Positions 18,070 to 27,726 are shown, counted from the stretch's first letter. The stretch is 64,000 bases of DNA from Streptomyces sp. man185 (GCA_002551355.1 NTHE01000009.1:82330-146329); one strand, 5' to 3'. Notes: generated by a model from the sequence alone, not told the origin. Made by a program: numbers and translations.

Positions 18070-20304
18070 ATGGCACCCCCCAACGCCCCCGAAGCGCCGG
18101 ACGGCCCGAACCGCGGCCGTGACCCGAAGCTGGCTCCGCCCCTCGCGGAGGCGGCGGGCTGGGGGCCGCTCGACGTCCGCGCCGTCGACACCGTGCGGCT
18201 GCTGGCGGCCGACGCGGTGCAGAAGGCGGGCCACGGCCACCCGGGCACCGCGATGAGCCTGGCCCCTCTGGCGTACCTGCTGTTCCAGCAGGTCATGCGG
18301 CACGACCCGGCCGACGACCAGTGGCTCGGCCGGGACCGCTTCGTGCTCTCCTGCGGCCACTCCAGCCTCACCCTCTACATCCAGCTGTACCTGAGCGGGT
18401 ACGGCATGGAGCTGTCGGACCTGGAGGCGCTGCGCACCTGGGGGTCCAGCACCCCCGGCCACCCGGAGTACCGCCACACGCGGGGCGTCGAGATCACCAC
18501 CGGCCCGCTGGGGCAGGGGCTGGCCTCCGCCGTCGGCATGGCGATGGCGGCCCGGCGCGAGCGCGGCCTCCTCGACCCCGACGCCCCCGCCGGCACGAGC
18601 CCCTTCGACCACCACGTGTACGTCGTCGCCTCCGACGGCGACCTGATGGAAGGCGTGACGAGCGAGGCCAGTTCGCTGGCGGGACACCAGGAGCTCGGGA
18701 ACCTGGTCGTCTTCTACGACTCCAACCACATCTCCATCGAGGACGACACCGACATCTCCTTCAGCGAGGACGTCACCGCCCGCTACGCCGCGTACGGCTG
18801 GCACGTCCAGACGGTCGACTTCACCCGGACCGGCGACTACGTCGAGGACGTCGACGCCCTGCTCGCCGCCGTCGAGGCCGCGAAGAGCGAGAGCGGCCGG
18901 CCCTCCCTGATCCTGCTGCGCACGATCATCGGCTGGCCCGCGCCCACCAAGCAGAACACCGGCAAGGCCCACGGCTCCGCGCTCGGCGACGACGAGGTCG
19001 CCGCCACCAAGAAGCTGCTCGGCTTCGACCCGGACGCCGATTTCACCGTCGAGGACGACGTACTGGCCCACGCCCGCGCGGTCGTCGAGCGCGGGGCCTC
19101 GGCCCACCGCGCCTGGGAGCCCCGCTACCAGGTGTGGCGCGCCGCCCACCCCGAGCGCGCCGCACTCCTCGACCGGCTGCGGGAACACAAGCTGCCCGAG
19201 GGCTGGACCGACAGTCTCCCCGTCTTCGACCCCGACCCCAAGGGCATCGCCACCCGCAAGGCCTCCGGCGATGTGCTCACCGCGCTGGCCCCCGTGCTGC
19301 CCGAGCTGTGGGGCGGCTCGGCCGACCTGGCGGGGAGCAACAACACCACCATGGAGGGCGAGCCGTCCTTCGTACCGGAGTCCAAGCAGACCGGAGAGTT
19401 CCCCGGCAACCCCTATGGCCGTACGCTCCACTTCGGCATCCGCGAGCACGCCATGGGCGCGATCCTCAACGGCGTCGCCCTGCAGAGCCTCACCCGGCCC
19501 TACGGCGGTACGTTCCTGATCTTCAGCGACTACATGCGCCCGGCCGTACGGCTCGCCGCCCTGATGAAGCTGCCGGTCACCTACGTCTGGACGCACGACT
19601 CCATCGGCCTCGGTGAGGACGGCCCCACCCACCAGCCCGTCGAGCAACTGGCCGCCCTCCGCGCGATCCCCGGCCTCGACGTCGTACGGCCCGCCGACGC
19701 GAACGAGACCTCCGTCTGCTGGCGCACCGTCCTGGAGCACCACGACCGGCCCGCCGGACTCGCCCTGACCCGGCAGCCGCTGCCCGTCCTGGAGCGGGGT
19801 GCGGGCGACGGCGCGCACGCCTCCGCCGAGGGGGCCGCCCGCGGCGGCTACGTCCTCGCCGACAGCCTCAAGGGCACCCCGGACGTGATCCTCGTCGGCA
19901 CCGGAAGCGAGGTCCACATCGCCCTGCAAGCACGCGAGTTGCTGGCCGCCGACGGGCACGACGCGCGGGTGGTCTCCATGCCCTGCCGCGAGTGGTTCGC
20001 CGACCAGAGTTACGCGTACCAGGACGAGGTGCTGCCGCCGGAGGTCCGGGCCCGGGTGAGCGTCGAGGCCGCCGTCGCCCAGGGCTGGCGGGACGTCGTG
20101 GGCGACGCGGGCCGCATGGTCAGCCTGGAGCACTTCGGCGCGTCCGCCCCCTACCAGCGCCTGTACGAGGAGTTCGGCATCACGCCCCGCGCGGTCGCCG
20201 AGGCCGCACGCGAGAGCATCCGCGCGGCAGCCGGACCCGTCCGGCCCGGCGGGGAACGCCCCGGCGCGACCCCGACCGGGGGCGGCACCGGGGACGTCGG
20301 CTGA
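18070..20304 (+). CDS. tkt: transketolase
   Basis: Thiamine-diphosphate enzyme of the non-oxidative pentose phosphate pathway. The 744-residue protein carries GHGHPG (54-59), the thiamine-diphosphate/Mg loop ASDGDLMEGVTSEASS, GIREHAMGAILNG with the catalytic Glu, and THDSIGLGEDGPTHQPVEQ. It is about 40-50 residues longer than typical transketolases, the excess being a Pro/Asn-rich N-terminus and a Gly/Pro-rich C-terminal tail. CAGGAGG stands five bases before the ATG. It lies next to dps and near sodF, suggesting a stress- or stationary-phase isoenzyme rather than the main carbon-metabolism copy (inference). dps follows after 82 bases. Confidence 0.95.
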   Translation: MAPPNAPEAPDGPNRGRDPKLAPPLAEAAGWGPLDVRAVDTVRLLAADAVQKAGHGHPGTAMSLAPLAYLLFQQVMRHDPADDQWLGRDRFVLSCGHSSLTLYIQLYLSGYGMELSDLEALRTWGSSTPGHPEYRHTRGVEITTGPLGQGLASAVGMAMAARRERGLLDPDAPAGTSPFDHHVYVVASDGDLMEGVTSEASSLAGHQELGNLVVFYDSNHISIEDDTDISFSEDVTARYAAYGWHVQTVDFTRTGDYVEDVDALLAAVEAAKSESGRPSLILLRTIIGWPAPTKQNTGKAHGSALGDDEVAATKKLLGFDPDADFTVEDDVLAHARAVVERGASAHRAWEPRYQVWRAAHPERAALLDRLREHKLPEGWTDSLPVFDPDPKGIATRKASGDVLTALAPVLPELWGGSADLAGSNNTTMEGEPSFVPESKQTGEFPGNPYGRTLHFGIREHAMGAILNGVALQSLTRPYGGTFLIFSDYMRPAVRLAALMKLPVTYVWTHDSIGLGEDGPTHQPVEQLAALRAIPGLDVVRPADANETSVCWRTVLEHHDRPAGLALTRQPLPVLERGAGDGAHASAEGAARGGYVLADSLKGTPDVILVGTGSEVHIALQARELLAADGHDARVVSMPCREWFADQSYAYQDEVLPPEVRARVSVEAAVAQGWRDVVGDAGRMVSLEHFGASAPYQRLYEEFGITPRAVAEAARESIRAAAGPVRPGGERPGATPTGGGTGDVG

Positions 20305-20386
20305 CCCCGGCCTCCCCTGGCCCCCTCCCGAAAGCCACCACCGACCGATCGTCGCCAGAAAGAATCGTCTTCAGGAAGAGGAGCCC

Positions 20387-21058
20387 ATGGCCCCCGCACG
20401 CACCCCCCGCTACACCGTCCCCGGCCTCGGCGTCGACGAGGGACGACGGATCATCGACCTCCTGACGCTGCGCCTGCACGCGCTCAACGATCTCGCGCTC
20501 ACCCTCAAGCACATCCACTGGAACGTCGTCGGGCCGCACTTCATCGCCGTCCACGAGATGCTCGACCCGCAGACCGCCGCCGTACGGGACATGGCCGACG
20601 CCGCCGCCGAGCGCATCTCCGCCCTCGGCGGCGAGCCGAACGGCACGCCGGGCGCCCTGGTCAGGGAGCGCACCTGGGAGGACTACAGCGTCGGCCGCGC
20701 CGACGCCATCGCCCACCTCGGCGCCCTGGACCTCGTCTACACGGGGATCATCGAGAGCCACCGCGAGGCGGTCGACAAGGCCGGCGAGATCGACCCCGTC
20801 ACCGAGGACCTGCTCATCGAGCACCTGCGCGGCCTGGAGCAGTTCCAGTGGTTCGTCCGGGCCCACCTGGAGTCCAGCTCCGGCACCCTGTCGAACGCCG
20901 GAGCCGACACCGAGAAGGCGGCGGCCGAAGCGGCGTCCCCGAAGCGGGCCGCCGCCAAGCGCAGCCCGGCCAAGAAGACGGCCTTGCCCGCCCCGGCGAA
21001 GAAGACCGCCAAGAAGGCGGTCAAGAAGACCACGGCGAGCCGGCGCACCACCCGCTGA
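20387..21058 (+). CDS. dps: Dps family DNA-binding ferritin
   Basis: A 223-residue Dps protein that stores iron and protects DNA. The ferroxidase region is seen in LALTLKHIHWNVVGPHFIAVHEMLD (His of HIHWN and the downstream Asp/Glu), inside the usual four-helix core of about 160 residues. The C-terminal 45 residues form a Lys/Ala/Pro-rich tail (KKTAKKAVKKTTASRR) resembling histone-like tails and known from other streptomycete Dps proteins for DNA contact. AGGAAGAGGAG lies just before the ATG. It is the probable second gene of a tkt-dps unit. Confidence 0.95.
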   Translation: MAPARTPRYTVPGLGVDEGRRIIDLLTLRLHALNDLALTLKHIHWNVVGPHFIAVHEMLDPQTAAVRDMADAAAERISALGGEPNGTPGALVRERTWEDYSVGRADAIAHLGALDLVYTGIIESHREAVDKAGEIDPVTEDLLIEHLRGLEQFQWFVRAHLESSSGTLSNAGADTEKAAAEAASPKRAAAKRSPAKKTALPAPAKKTAKKAVKKTTASRRTTR

Positions 21059-21075
21059 GAAGCGCCTTCCGGACG

Positions 21076-22149
21076 CTACGCCCGCAGGTCGTCCCTGGCC
21101 TGCGCGGCGATGTCCGGGAAGTCCGTCACCACCGCGTCCACGCCCTGCCCGTAGTGGAAGGCGTACTCGGCGAAGGCGTCGCCGAACGCGTTGGGGTCGG
21201 TGCCCCGGCGGTACGCGGCCGGGAGGTACTGGTTCTCCGCCCGGAAGGTGTACGCGCCGACCTTCAGGCCCGCCGCGTGGGCGTCCGCCAGCAGGGTGTG
21301 CGGCGGCACCAGCGAGGACTTGTCCGGGCCGATCCAGTCGGCGTACGAGGCGATCTCGCGCAGCCCGGCGGGGGTCATCATGTCCCGGTAGGTGATGCCG
21401 TGCCCGTACGGGCCGCCGCTCGTGCCCATCGCCTGCCACAACGGCAGACCGAGGCGGGCGGCGGCCACCCGGCGCAGGCTCGCGGGCTCGAAGGACTGCA
21501 CGACGCAGTCCCGGGCGGTCAGCCGGTTGCGGCGGATCACCCGAATCAGCTCCTCCTCCAGCGGCAGCCCGATCGAGCGGAAGTACGTCGGGTGCTTCGT
21601 CTCGGGGAACACCGCGATGCGCCGGCCCGACTCCCGCGACAGCCGCCGGGCCAGGTCCACGACCTCCTGGAACGTCAGCACCCGGCCCCGCCCGTCGAAG
21701 ACCGTGTTGCGGTCGCGGACCAGCGGCAGCCGTTCCACCGTGCGCAGCGTCCGCAGCTCGCGCAGCGTGAAGTCCTCGGTGAACCAGCCGGTCACCGCCT
21801 TGCCGTCGACCGTCTTCGTGGTGCGGCGGCCGGTGAACTCCGGGCGGTCGGCGACGTCCGTCGTCCCGCCGATCTCGTTCTCGTGCCGCACGACCAGGAC
21901 ATGGTCCTTCGTCGGCACGAGGTCCGGCTCGATCCAGTCGGCTCCGGCCCGTACGGCATAGGTGTACGCGTCGGCGGTGTGCTCGGGCCGCCAGCCCGCC
22001 GCCCCCCGGTGCCCGATGACCAGGGGGCCCGACGGATGGTGGTGGGGGCGCCGGCCTGCGGGGGAGGCGGCGACGGCCGGGGCGGTGGCCGCGGCGGTGA
22101 CGGCGGCGGTGGCCAGGAGGATTGAACGACGCCTGGGGGCAACGGACAT
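21076..22149 (-). CDS. secreted glycerophosphodiester phosphodiesterase
   Basis: Hydrolyses glycerophosphodiesters to glycerol-3-phosphate and an alcohol, outside the membrane. The 357-residue protein has a signal peptide with a PRRRSILLA start that could be a Tat signal, cleaved near VAASPA. The GDPD core follows: GHRGAAGWRPEHT (His47), WIEPDLVPTKD with metal-binding Glu/Asp, and VVRHENEI. A long family insertion and the C-terminal GVDAVVTDFPDIA complete it. The ATG at 22147-22149 has CGAGGAGCC upstream. It converges on dps with only 17 bases between stops. Confidence 0.9.
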   Translation of the reverse strand: MSVAPRRRSILLATAAVTAAATAPAVAASPAGRRPHHHPSGPLVIGHRGAAGWRPEHTADAYTYAVRAGADWIEPDLVPTKDHVLVVRHENEIGGTTDVADRPEFTGRRTTKTVDGKAVTGWFTEDFTLRELRTLRTVERLPLVRDRNTVFDGRGRVLTFQEVVDLARRLSRESGRRIAVFPETKHPTYFRSIGLPLEEELIRVIRRNRLTARDCVVQSFEPASLRRVAAARLGLPLWQAMGTSGGPYGHGITYRDMMTPAGLREIASYADWIGPDKSSLVPPHTLLADAHAAGLKVGAYTFRAENQYLPAAYRRGTDPNAFGDAFAEYAFHYGQGVDAVVTDFPDIAAQARDDLRA

Positions 22150-22289
22150 GACGGCTCCTCGGGTGGGTGGAGCCACCACGGAAGCGAGGGCGGATGACGG
22201 CCCGGCGTACGGTACCCGGCCCGGCGATGTCCTGTTGGTCACGGGTACACGCCGCACCGGAACCGCGCACCGGAGCGCGAGACGCCGAG

Positions 22290-22331
22290 ACGCCGGGCTC
22301 CGCCCCGATCGTACGAGGAGGAGCCCGGCGT
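22290..22331 (-). terminator. terminator of the first APC permease gene
   Basis: Perfect 12-bp stem ACGCCGGGCTCC/GGAGCCCGGCGT around an 18-base loop, 21 bases downstream of the permease stop on the minus strand. Confidence 0.65.
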
Positions 22332-22351
22332 TCGTAGAGGCCGTGCGGGAA

Positions 22352-23815
22352 CTACTGCCGCTGCGCCGGGATCTCGCCCGCGGTGCCCGTGCCGTCGCCG
22401 GTGCCGTTGCCGCCCCGCCGCCGCTGTTGCAGGAGGCCGAGGCCGATCAGCACCAGCGTCAGCGCCCCCGTGGCCAGCAGTTGGTCCCGGGTGTCCGGCT
22501 GGCGCAGCATCAGCAGGAAGATGCCGACCATGGCCGCCAGCGCGACGATCGTGCCGATGGGGAAGAACCACATCCGCACGACCAGCGTCGTAGGCGCCTC
22601 CCGCTCGGTGCGGCCGCGCAGGATCAGCTGGGAGGCCGCGATGAAGATCCACACCACCAGGATCACCGCGCCGATCATGTTCAGCAGCCAGGGGAAGACG
22701 TCGTCCGGCCGCCAGTAGCTGAGCAGCACGCACAGGAAACCGAAGACCGAGGAGAACAGCACCGCGTTGCGCGGCACCCCGGAGGAGATCTTCCCGAGGA
22801 CGGACGGGCCCTGGCCGCGGGCGACCAGCGACCGGGCCATGCGGGACGCGCCGTAGATGTTGGCGTTCATCGCCGAGAGCAGGGCGATGAGGATGACCAC
22901 GTTCATGATCTGCGCGGCGCTGCCGATGCCCAGGTGGTCGAGCATCGCGTAGAACGGGCCGACCTCGGCGACCTTCGGGTCGTCCCAGGGGACCAGCGTG
23001 ACGATGACCGCCATCGAGCCGATGTAGAAGACCGCGATGCGCCACATCGCGGTACGGACGGCCTTCGCGACGCCCTGCACCGGGTTCTCGGACTCGGCCG
23101 CCGCGATCGTGACGGTCTCCAGACCGCCGTACGCGAAGACGGAGGCGAGGAGCCCGATGATGAAGCCGTCCGTGCCCTTGGGGAGGAAACCGCCGTCCCC
23201 CGTGAGGTTGGTGAGGCCGGGCGCGTCCGTGTCCGGCAGGACGCCGAAGATCGCCAGCAGGCCGAGCACCAGGAACAGCGTGATCGCGATGACCTTGAGC
23301 GCGGCGAACCAGAACTCGAACTCGCCGAAGTTCTTCACGGCGGCCAGGTTCGTGCCGAGGAAGATCACCATGAACAGGGCGACCCAGGCCCACTCCGGGG
23401 TCCCCGGCAGCCAGCCGCTGACGATCTGCGCGGCCCCGATGCCCTCCAGGCCCACGGCGACGCAGAGCAGGAACCAGAAGGACCAGCCCGCGGTGAACCC
23501 GGCCCACGGGCCGATCGCCCGCTCGGCGTGCACGGAGAAGGAGCCGGACGCCGGGTTGGCGGCCGACATCTCGCCGAGCATGCGCATCACCATCATGACG
23601 AGCAGCCCGGAGATGGCGTACGCGACGATGATCGAAGGGCCGGCCGCGGCGATCCCGGCGCCCGAGCCGACGAAGAGCCCGGCGCCGATCACCCCGCCGA
23701 GGGCGATCATCGAGAGGTGACGCTGCTTGAGGCCGTGGGTGAGCGCGGAGTCCGTCGAGGGCCCTGCGGGGGCCGCGGAGTCAGCGGTGGGGGGAGACGC
23801 GGAGGTCCGAGGCAT
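22352..23815 (-). CDS. APC family amino-acid permease (first paralogue)
   Basis: A 487-residue, roughly 12-helix inner-membrane amino-acid transporter of the GabP/AnsP/CycA type. The family opening LKQRHLSMIALGGVIGAGLF is followed by the MLGEMSAANPASGSF loop and NFGEFEFWFAALKV. Substrate cannot be told; GABA-, aromatic- and D-amino-acid permeases share this pattern. The start MPRTSASPP at 23815 is a choice among several in-frame options and lacks a clear ribosome site. It is one of three near paralogues in this window and lies 121 bases downstream of the second one, same direction. Confidence 0.88.
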   Translation of the reverse strand: MPRTSASPPTADSAAPAGPSTDSALTHGLKQRHLSMIALGGVIGAGLFVGSGAGIAAAGPSIIVAYAISGLLVMMVMRMLGEMSAANPASGSFSVHAERAIGPWAGFTAGWSFWFLLCVAVGLEGIGAAQIVSGWLPGTPEWAWVALFMVIFLGTNLAAVKNFGEFEFWFAALKVIAITLFLVLGLLAIFGVLPDTDAPGLTNLTGDGGFLPKGTDGFIIGLLASVFAYGGLETVTIAAAESENPVQGVAKAVRTAMWRIAVFYIGSMAVIVTLVPWDDPKVAEVGPFYAMLDHLGIGSAAQIMNVVILIALLSAMNANIYGASRMARSLVARGQGPSVLGKISSGVPRNAVLFSSVFGFLCVLLSYWRPDDVFPWLLNMIGAVILVVWIFIAASQLILRGRTEREAPTTLVVRMWFFPIGTIVALAAMVGIFLLMLRQPDTRDQLLATGALTLVLIGLGLLQQRRRGGNGTGDGTGTAGEIPAQRQ

Positions 23816-23936
23816 GGACGAGCTCTGTTCGGTAGCTGAGACATGGGGACGAACCCTCAGTCTGGGCATCCGCACAGCTCACGCGGAATGGCTGTCCGCT
23901 ATACGGTCACCAGGCTCACACAAGGTGCACACGCGC

Positions 23937-25436
23937 CTACCGATCGGTAAGCGCCGGGCCCTCGTGCTCATGTCCCGGCCGCGGCCCCTTGCGCTCCCGC
24001 CACTGACGCCCCACCGCCAACAGCAGCACCAGCGCCGTCGCCCCGGCCGACCACAGCACCTGCGGGCGTGCCGCGTCATCGGTCAGCATCAGCAGCAGCA
24101 CCCCGAACAGCCCGGCCAGCGTCACCCAGGTCAGATACGGGAACCACCACATCCGCAGCGCGAGGGCGGCGGGAGCCTCCTGTTCCAGCCGGGCGCGCAG
24201 GCGCAGTTGGGAGGCGGCGATCAGCGCCCAGACGAACAGCAGCACCGCGCCGACCGAGTTGAGCATGTAGAGGAACACCGTGTCCGGCCAGAGCAGGTTG
24301 AGCAGTACGGAGACGAAGCCGAAGGCCACCGAGGCCAGCACCGCCCGCCGCGGCACACCGCCCGCCCCTTCCCGGGAGTCGTCGGAGCCGTCGTCCTTCG
24401 AAGCGCCCCCGCCCTTCGAACCGCCGCCCGAGACCTTCAGCAGCCCGCGCGGGGCCTCCCCGCGCTCCGCCAGCGAGAAGATCATGCGGGAGGAGCCGTA
24501 CAGATTGGCGTTCAGCGCGGAGAGCAGCGCCACGAACACCACGATGTTCATGATCTGCCCGGCCGACGGAACCCCGATCGCGTCCAGCACCTTCACATAC
24601 GGGCTCAGCCCGGCCTGCTGCGCGGTCCACGGCAGCACGGTCACGATCACCAGCATCGAGCCGACGTAGAAGAAGAGGATGCGCACCACCGCGCTGCGCA
24701 CCGCCCGCCCCACCGCGCGCGCCGGGTCGTCCGTCTCGGCGGCGGCGATGGTGACGACCTCGAGGCCGCCGAAGGCGAACACCACGGTCAGCACACCGGA
24801 GACGACCCCGCCCCAGCCGTTCGGCAGGAAGCCCCCCTGACCGGTCAGGTTGGTCATCCCGACCGGGTCGGTGTCCGGGAGCCACCCGAGGACCGCCAGC
24901 ACCCCGAGCACCAGGAAGACGACGATCGCGCCGACCTTCAAGGAGGCGAACCAGAACTCGAACTCGCCGAAGTTCTTCACCGCCGTCAGGTTCGCCGCGG
25001 TGAAGACCACCATGAACAGCAGCACCCACGCCCACGGTTCGATGCCCGGCACCCAGCCGTGGGCGATCTGCGCGGCCGCCGTCGCCTCCACGGCGAGGAC
25101 CACCACCAGCAGGAACCAGTACAGCCAGCCGACGCTGAACCCGGCCCACCGCCCGAGCGCCCGCTCCGCGTGCACGGAGAACGACCCGGAGGCGGGCATC
25201 GCGGCGGACATCTCACCCAGCATCCGCATCACCAGCATCGCGAGCGCCCCCGCGATCAGATACGAGACGACGATCGCGGGCCCCGCCACCGCGATCCCGG
25301 CGCCCGAGCCCACGAACAGCCCCGCCCCGATCACCCCGCCGAGCCCCAGCATCGTCAGATGGCGCTGCTTGAGCCCGTGCGACAGCGGCTCGGCGGGAGT
25401 CGCGGCCGCGGCAGGGGTGGGGGGAGCCTCGTGCAT
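23937..25436 (-). CDS. APC family amino-acid permease (second paralogue)
   Basis: A 499-residue permease with the same signature blocks as its neighbour (LKQRHLTMLGLGGVIGAGLF, MLGEMSAAMPASGSF, NFGEFEFWFASLKVG). It differs by a hydrophilic insert of about 25 residues rich in Gly, Ser, Lys and Asp (SGGGSKGGGASKDDGSDD) in the cytoplasmic loop between the eighth and ninth helices. The insert is absent from the other two paralogues. The tail is also charged (RPGHEHEGPAL). Divergent from bioY. Confidence 0.88.
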   Translation of the reverse strand: MHEAPPTPAAAATPAEPLSHGLKQRHLTMLGLGGVIGAGLFVGSGAGIAVAGPAIVVSYLIAGALAMLVMRMLGEMSAAMPASGSFSVHAERALGRWAGFSVGWLYWFLLVVVLAVEATAAAQIAHGWVPGIEPWAWVLLFMVVFTAANLTAVKNFGEFEFWFASLKVGAIVVFLVLGVLAVLGWLPDTDPVGMTNLTGQGGFLPNGWGGVVSGVLTVVFAFGGLEVVTIAAAETDDPARAVGRAVRSAVVRILFFYVGSMLVIVTVLPWTAQQAGLSPYVKVLDAIGVPSAGQIMNIVVFVALLSALNANLYGSSRMIFSLAERGEAPRGLLKVSGGGSKGGGASKDDGSDDSREGAGGVPRRAVLASVAFGFVSVLLNLLWPDTVFLYMLNSVGAVLLFVWALIAASQLRLRARLEQEAPAALALRMWWFPYLTWVTLAGLFGVLLLMLTDDAARPQVLWSAGATALVLLLAVGRQWRERKGPRPGHEHEGPALTDR

Positions 25437-25591
25437 GGGGTGCGGTTCACTCTCGGATCATTTATGGGGAACCTACAGTCTGCGGCCGCGATCCCTCTCC
25501 CGCCAAAACGGACCCCCACCCGCCCCACCTCAGTGACGAGCGTCACGCGGGAACGCGATTGCGCCGCAGGCTTTGTGTGAATCCCACCAAC

Positions 25592-25623
25592 CCATCAACC
25601 GCCGCTTTGTGGGCGGCTGATGG
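25592..25623. promoter_or_regulatory. dyad upstream of bioY
   Basis: CCATCA-A-CCGCC and GGCGG-C-TGATGG form an inverted repeat (11 of 12 pairs) around an 8-base centre. It ends 24 bases before a TAACGT -10-like element (25647-25652) that points to bioY, a position suited to a repressor or activator site. Confidence 0.45.
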
Positions 25624-25723
25624 TGATCGAGCGTTCACTGGTGGGCTAACGTCGGCGGAGCCCGACCCCACCCCGACCGCCGGGGGCCGCCCCGGCCCAC
25701 CTGCCCTCACCCGCGGAGTCCCG

Positions 25724-26317
25724 ATGAGCACTGCTGCCGCCCCCGTCCGCTCCGGAGCGGTCCTCGCCGACCTGCTGCCCGCAGCCCGGCACCGCTACGC
25801 CGTGGACGCGGCCCTCGTCCTCGGCGGCGCGGCCCTGACCGGCATCGCGGCCCAGATCGCCGTCCCGGTCCCCGGCTCCCCGGTCCCGGTCACCGGTCAG
25901 ACCTTCGCCGCACTCCTCATCGGCACCGCGCTGGGCGCCCGCCGGGGCTTCCTCTCCCTCGCGCTGTACGCGCTCGTCGGCATGGCCGGCATGCCGTGGT
26001 TCGCGGAGGCCTCCTCGGGCTGGAGCATGCCGTCCCTCGGCTATGTCTTCGGCATGCTCCTGGCCGCCACCGTCGTCGGCGCCCTCGCCCGCCGCGGCGG
26101 CGACCGCTCCGTGCTGCGCACGGCGGGCACGATGGTCCTCGGCTCAGCGATCATCTACGCCATCGGCGTGCCCTACCTCGCGCTGTCCACCGGGATGTCG
26201 CTGAGCGCCGCCGTCGCGGCCGGCCTCACCCCGTTCCTGATCGGCGACGCCCTGAAGGCGGCCCTGGCCATGGGCCTCCTGCCCACCACCTGGAAGCTGC
26301 TGGGCCGCCGCGGCTGA
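25724..26317 (+). CDS. bioY: biotin transporter, BioY (S component)
   Basis: A 197-residue membrane protein that binds biotin with high affinity; it works alone or with an ECF energy-coupling module. Five or six hydrophobic helices are visible, and the family signature is present in PGSPVPVTGQTFAALLIGTALGA and in GLTPFLIGDALKAALA near the C-terminus. No bioM/bioN genes are adjacent, so it would act alone or share an ECF module from elsewhere. GGAG lies nine bases before the ATG. Its stop is seven bases from the convergent flavin-oxidase stop. Confidence 0.93.
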   Translation: MSTAAAPVRSGAVLADLLPAARHRYAVDAALVLGGAALTGIAAQIAVPVPGSPVPVTGQTFAALLIGTALGARRGFLSLALYALVGMAGMPWFAEASSGWSMPSLGYVFGMLLAATVVGALARRGGDRSVLRTAGTMVLGSAIIYAIGVPYLALSTGMSLSAAVAAGLTPFLIGDALKAALAMGLLPTTWKLLGRRG

Positions 26318-26324
26318 CCAGCCC

Positions 26325-27617
26325 TCAGCCCTCGTAAGGCCCTCCGAAGAGGCCCGCCGGATCGTACTGGGAGACCAGGCCGGCGAGCCTCTTCGCCGTT
26401 TCCGGCTCATGGAAACCGGCGGTCCGGTCCCCGCCGCCGAAGCAGAAGTTGGCCGCGCGCCCCTGAACGAGCGGCCCCAGCACCCCGGACACCTCCCCGT
26501 ACAGCGAGCGCACCGACGGCACGTCCGTACCGTCCAGCGGCGACAGCAGCCGCAGCAGGAAGCCCGCGTCCCGGTAGGGCACCGCGCTCGCCACCCGAGG
26601 CCGCTCGGCGGACGCCCCGCCGAGGTGATTGAGCTGCACCACGTTCATCATCTGCGCCCCGGGCCCGGTCAGCTCCAGCACCCGCGCGGCCCTCTCCGCC
26701 TCCAGTCCCCGAAGCATCAGCCCCTCCCCGTAGTACGCGTGCGCGAACGGCGGGTCGTTGTGGATGGTGGGGCTCTCCGCGTACGGCATCTCCCGGAAGG
26801 AGTCCTCCAGCGCGGGCCCGATCGCCCGCAGCGGGGCCACCAGCCGCTCGCCCTCGGCCGCGTCCCCCGTGAACGCGACCCGCACCGAGACGACGTACCG
26901 CCCGCGCACCTCCTCGGGCACCTGCGGCAGGTCCGGATAGGGCAGCGCGGCCAGTGAGGACGTGAGGCTCTCCGGCACCGTCCGGGTCCACCCCAGATAG
27001 CGGTCCACCACCTCGGCCGCCCGTTCCCCGTCGAACGCGATCGACCCTCCGTACAGCCGCTCCACCGCCACCAGGCCGATCTCCAGCGAGGTCACCACCC
27101 CCAGCCGGCGCCCGCCGCCGCGCAACCCCCAGAACAGCTCCGGCTCGCGCTCGGGCGTGACCCGGCGCGGAACACCGTCGGGGGTCACCACCTCCAGCGC
27201 CCGGACATGGTCGGAGGCGTACCCGAACTGCCGGGCCAGGATGCCCAGTCCGCCGCCCAGCGTGTACGAGACCGCGCCCACCGAGGGCGACGAGCCGTTG
27301 AGCGGGGCGAGACCGTGCGGGGCGGCCGCCGCGGTCACCGCGCCCCAGGTCGCTCCCGCCCCGATCGTGGCCGTGCGGGCGACCGGGTCGACGGTGACGG
27401 AGTCCAGGGCGCGGGTGACCACGAGGACGCCGCCCTCGACCGCTCCGGGCAGTCCGTGCCCGGTGGCGTGCGCGGTCACGCGGAGCCCGCGCCCGGCGGC
27501 GTACGCCACGGCCTCCCGCACGTCGTCGGGGGTACGGGCCTCGACGAGACGGTCGGGGCGGATCGGGAAGCCGGTCTGGAAGCTGGCGGGGGCGGACCCG
27601 CCGGGCCGGGACGACAT
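26325..27617 (-). CDS. FAD-binding (BBE-like) oxidoreductase
   Basis: A 430-residue flavoprotein of the berberine-bridge/PCMH type. It has an N-terminal p-cresol methylhydroxylase FAD fold (ARTPDDVREAVAYA, GAGATWGAV, then SSPSVGAVSYTLGGGLG) and ends with the BBE domain pattern NFCFGGGD and QYDPAGLF. The usual bicovalent Cys of GxCPxV is replaced (GSSPSVG), and the N-terminal histidine is in HATGHGLPG, so flavin may be bound by a single link or non-covalently. Substrate unknown; relatives oxidise alcohols, sugars or alkaloids. GAAGGAGAG lies before the ATG. Confidence 0.87.
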   Translation of the reverse strand: MSSRPGGSAPASFQTGFPIRPDRLVEARTPDDVREAVAYAAGRGLRVTAHATGHGLPGAVEGGVLVVTRALDSVTVDPVARTATIGAGATWGAVTAAAAPHGLAPLNGSSPSVGAVSYTLGGGLGILARQFGYASDHVRALEVVTPDGVPRRVTPEREPELFWGLRGGGRRLGVVTSLEIGLVAVERLYGGSIAFDGERAAEVVDRYLGWTRTVPESLTSSLAALPYPDLPQVPEEVRGRYVVSVRVAFTGDAAEGERLVAPLRAIGPALEDSFREMPYAESPTIHNDPPFAHAYYGEGLMLRGLEAERAARVLELTGPGAQMMNVVQLNHLGGASAERPRVASAVPYRDAGFLLRLLSPLDGTDVPSVRSLYGEVSGVLGPLVQGRAANFCFGGGDRTAGFHEPETAKRLAGLVSQYDPAGLFGGPYEG

Positions 27618-27726
27618 GGAAAAGCTCTCCTTCGGTCGCGTTTCTGCGGTGTGAAGGAGAGCTTCCCCGGCATACCTGACAGCGTCCGTCAGGTATGGAT
27701 GACGATTCGTGGCGGACGGCCGACGA

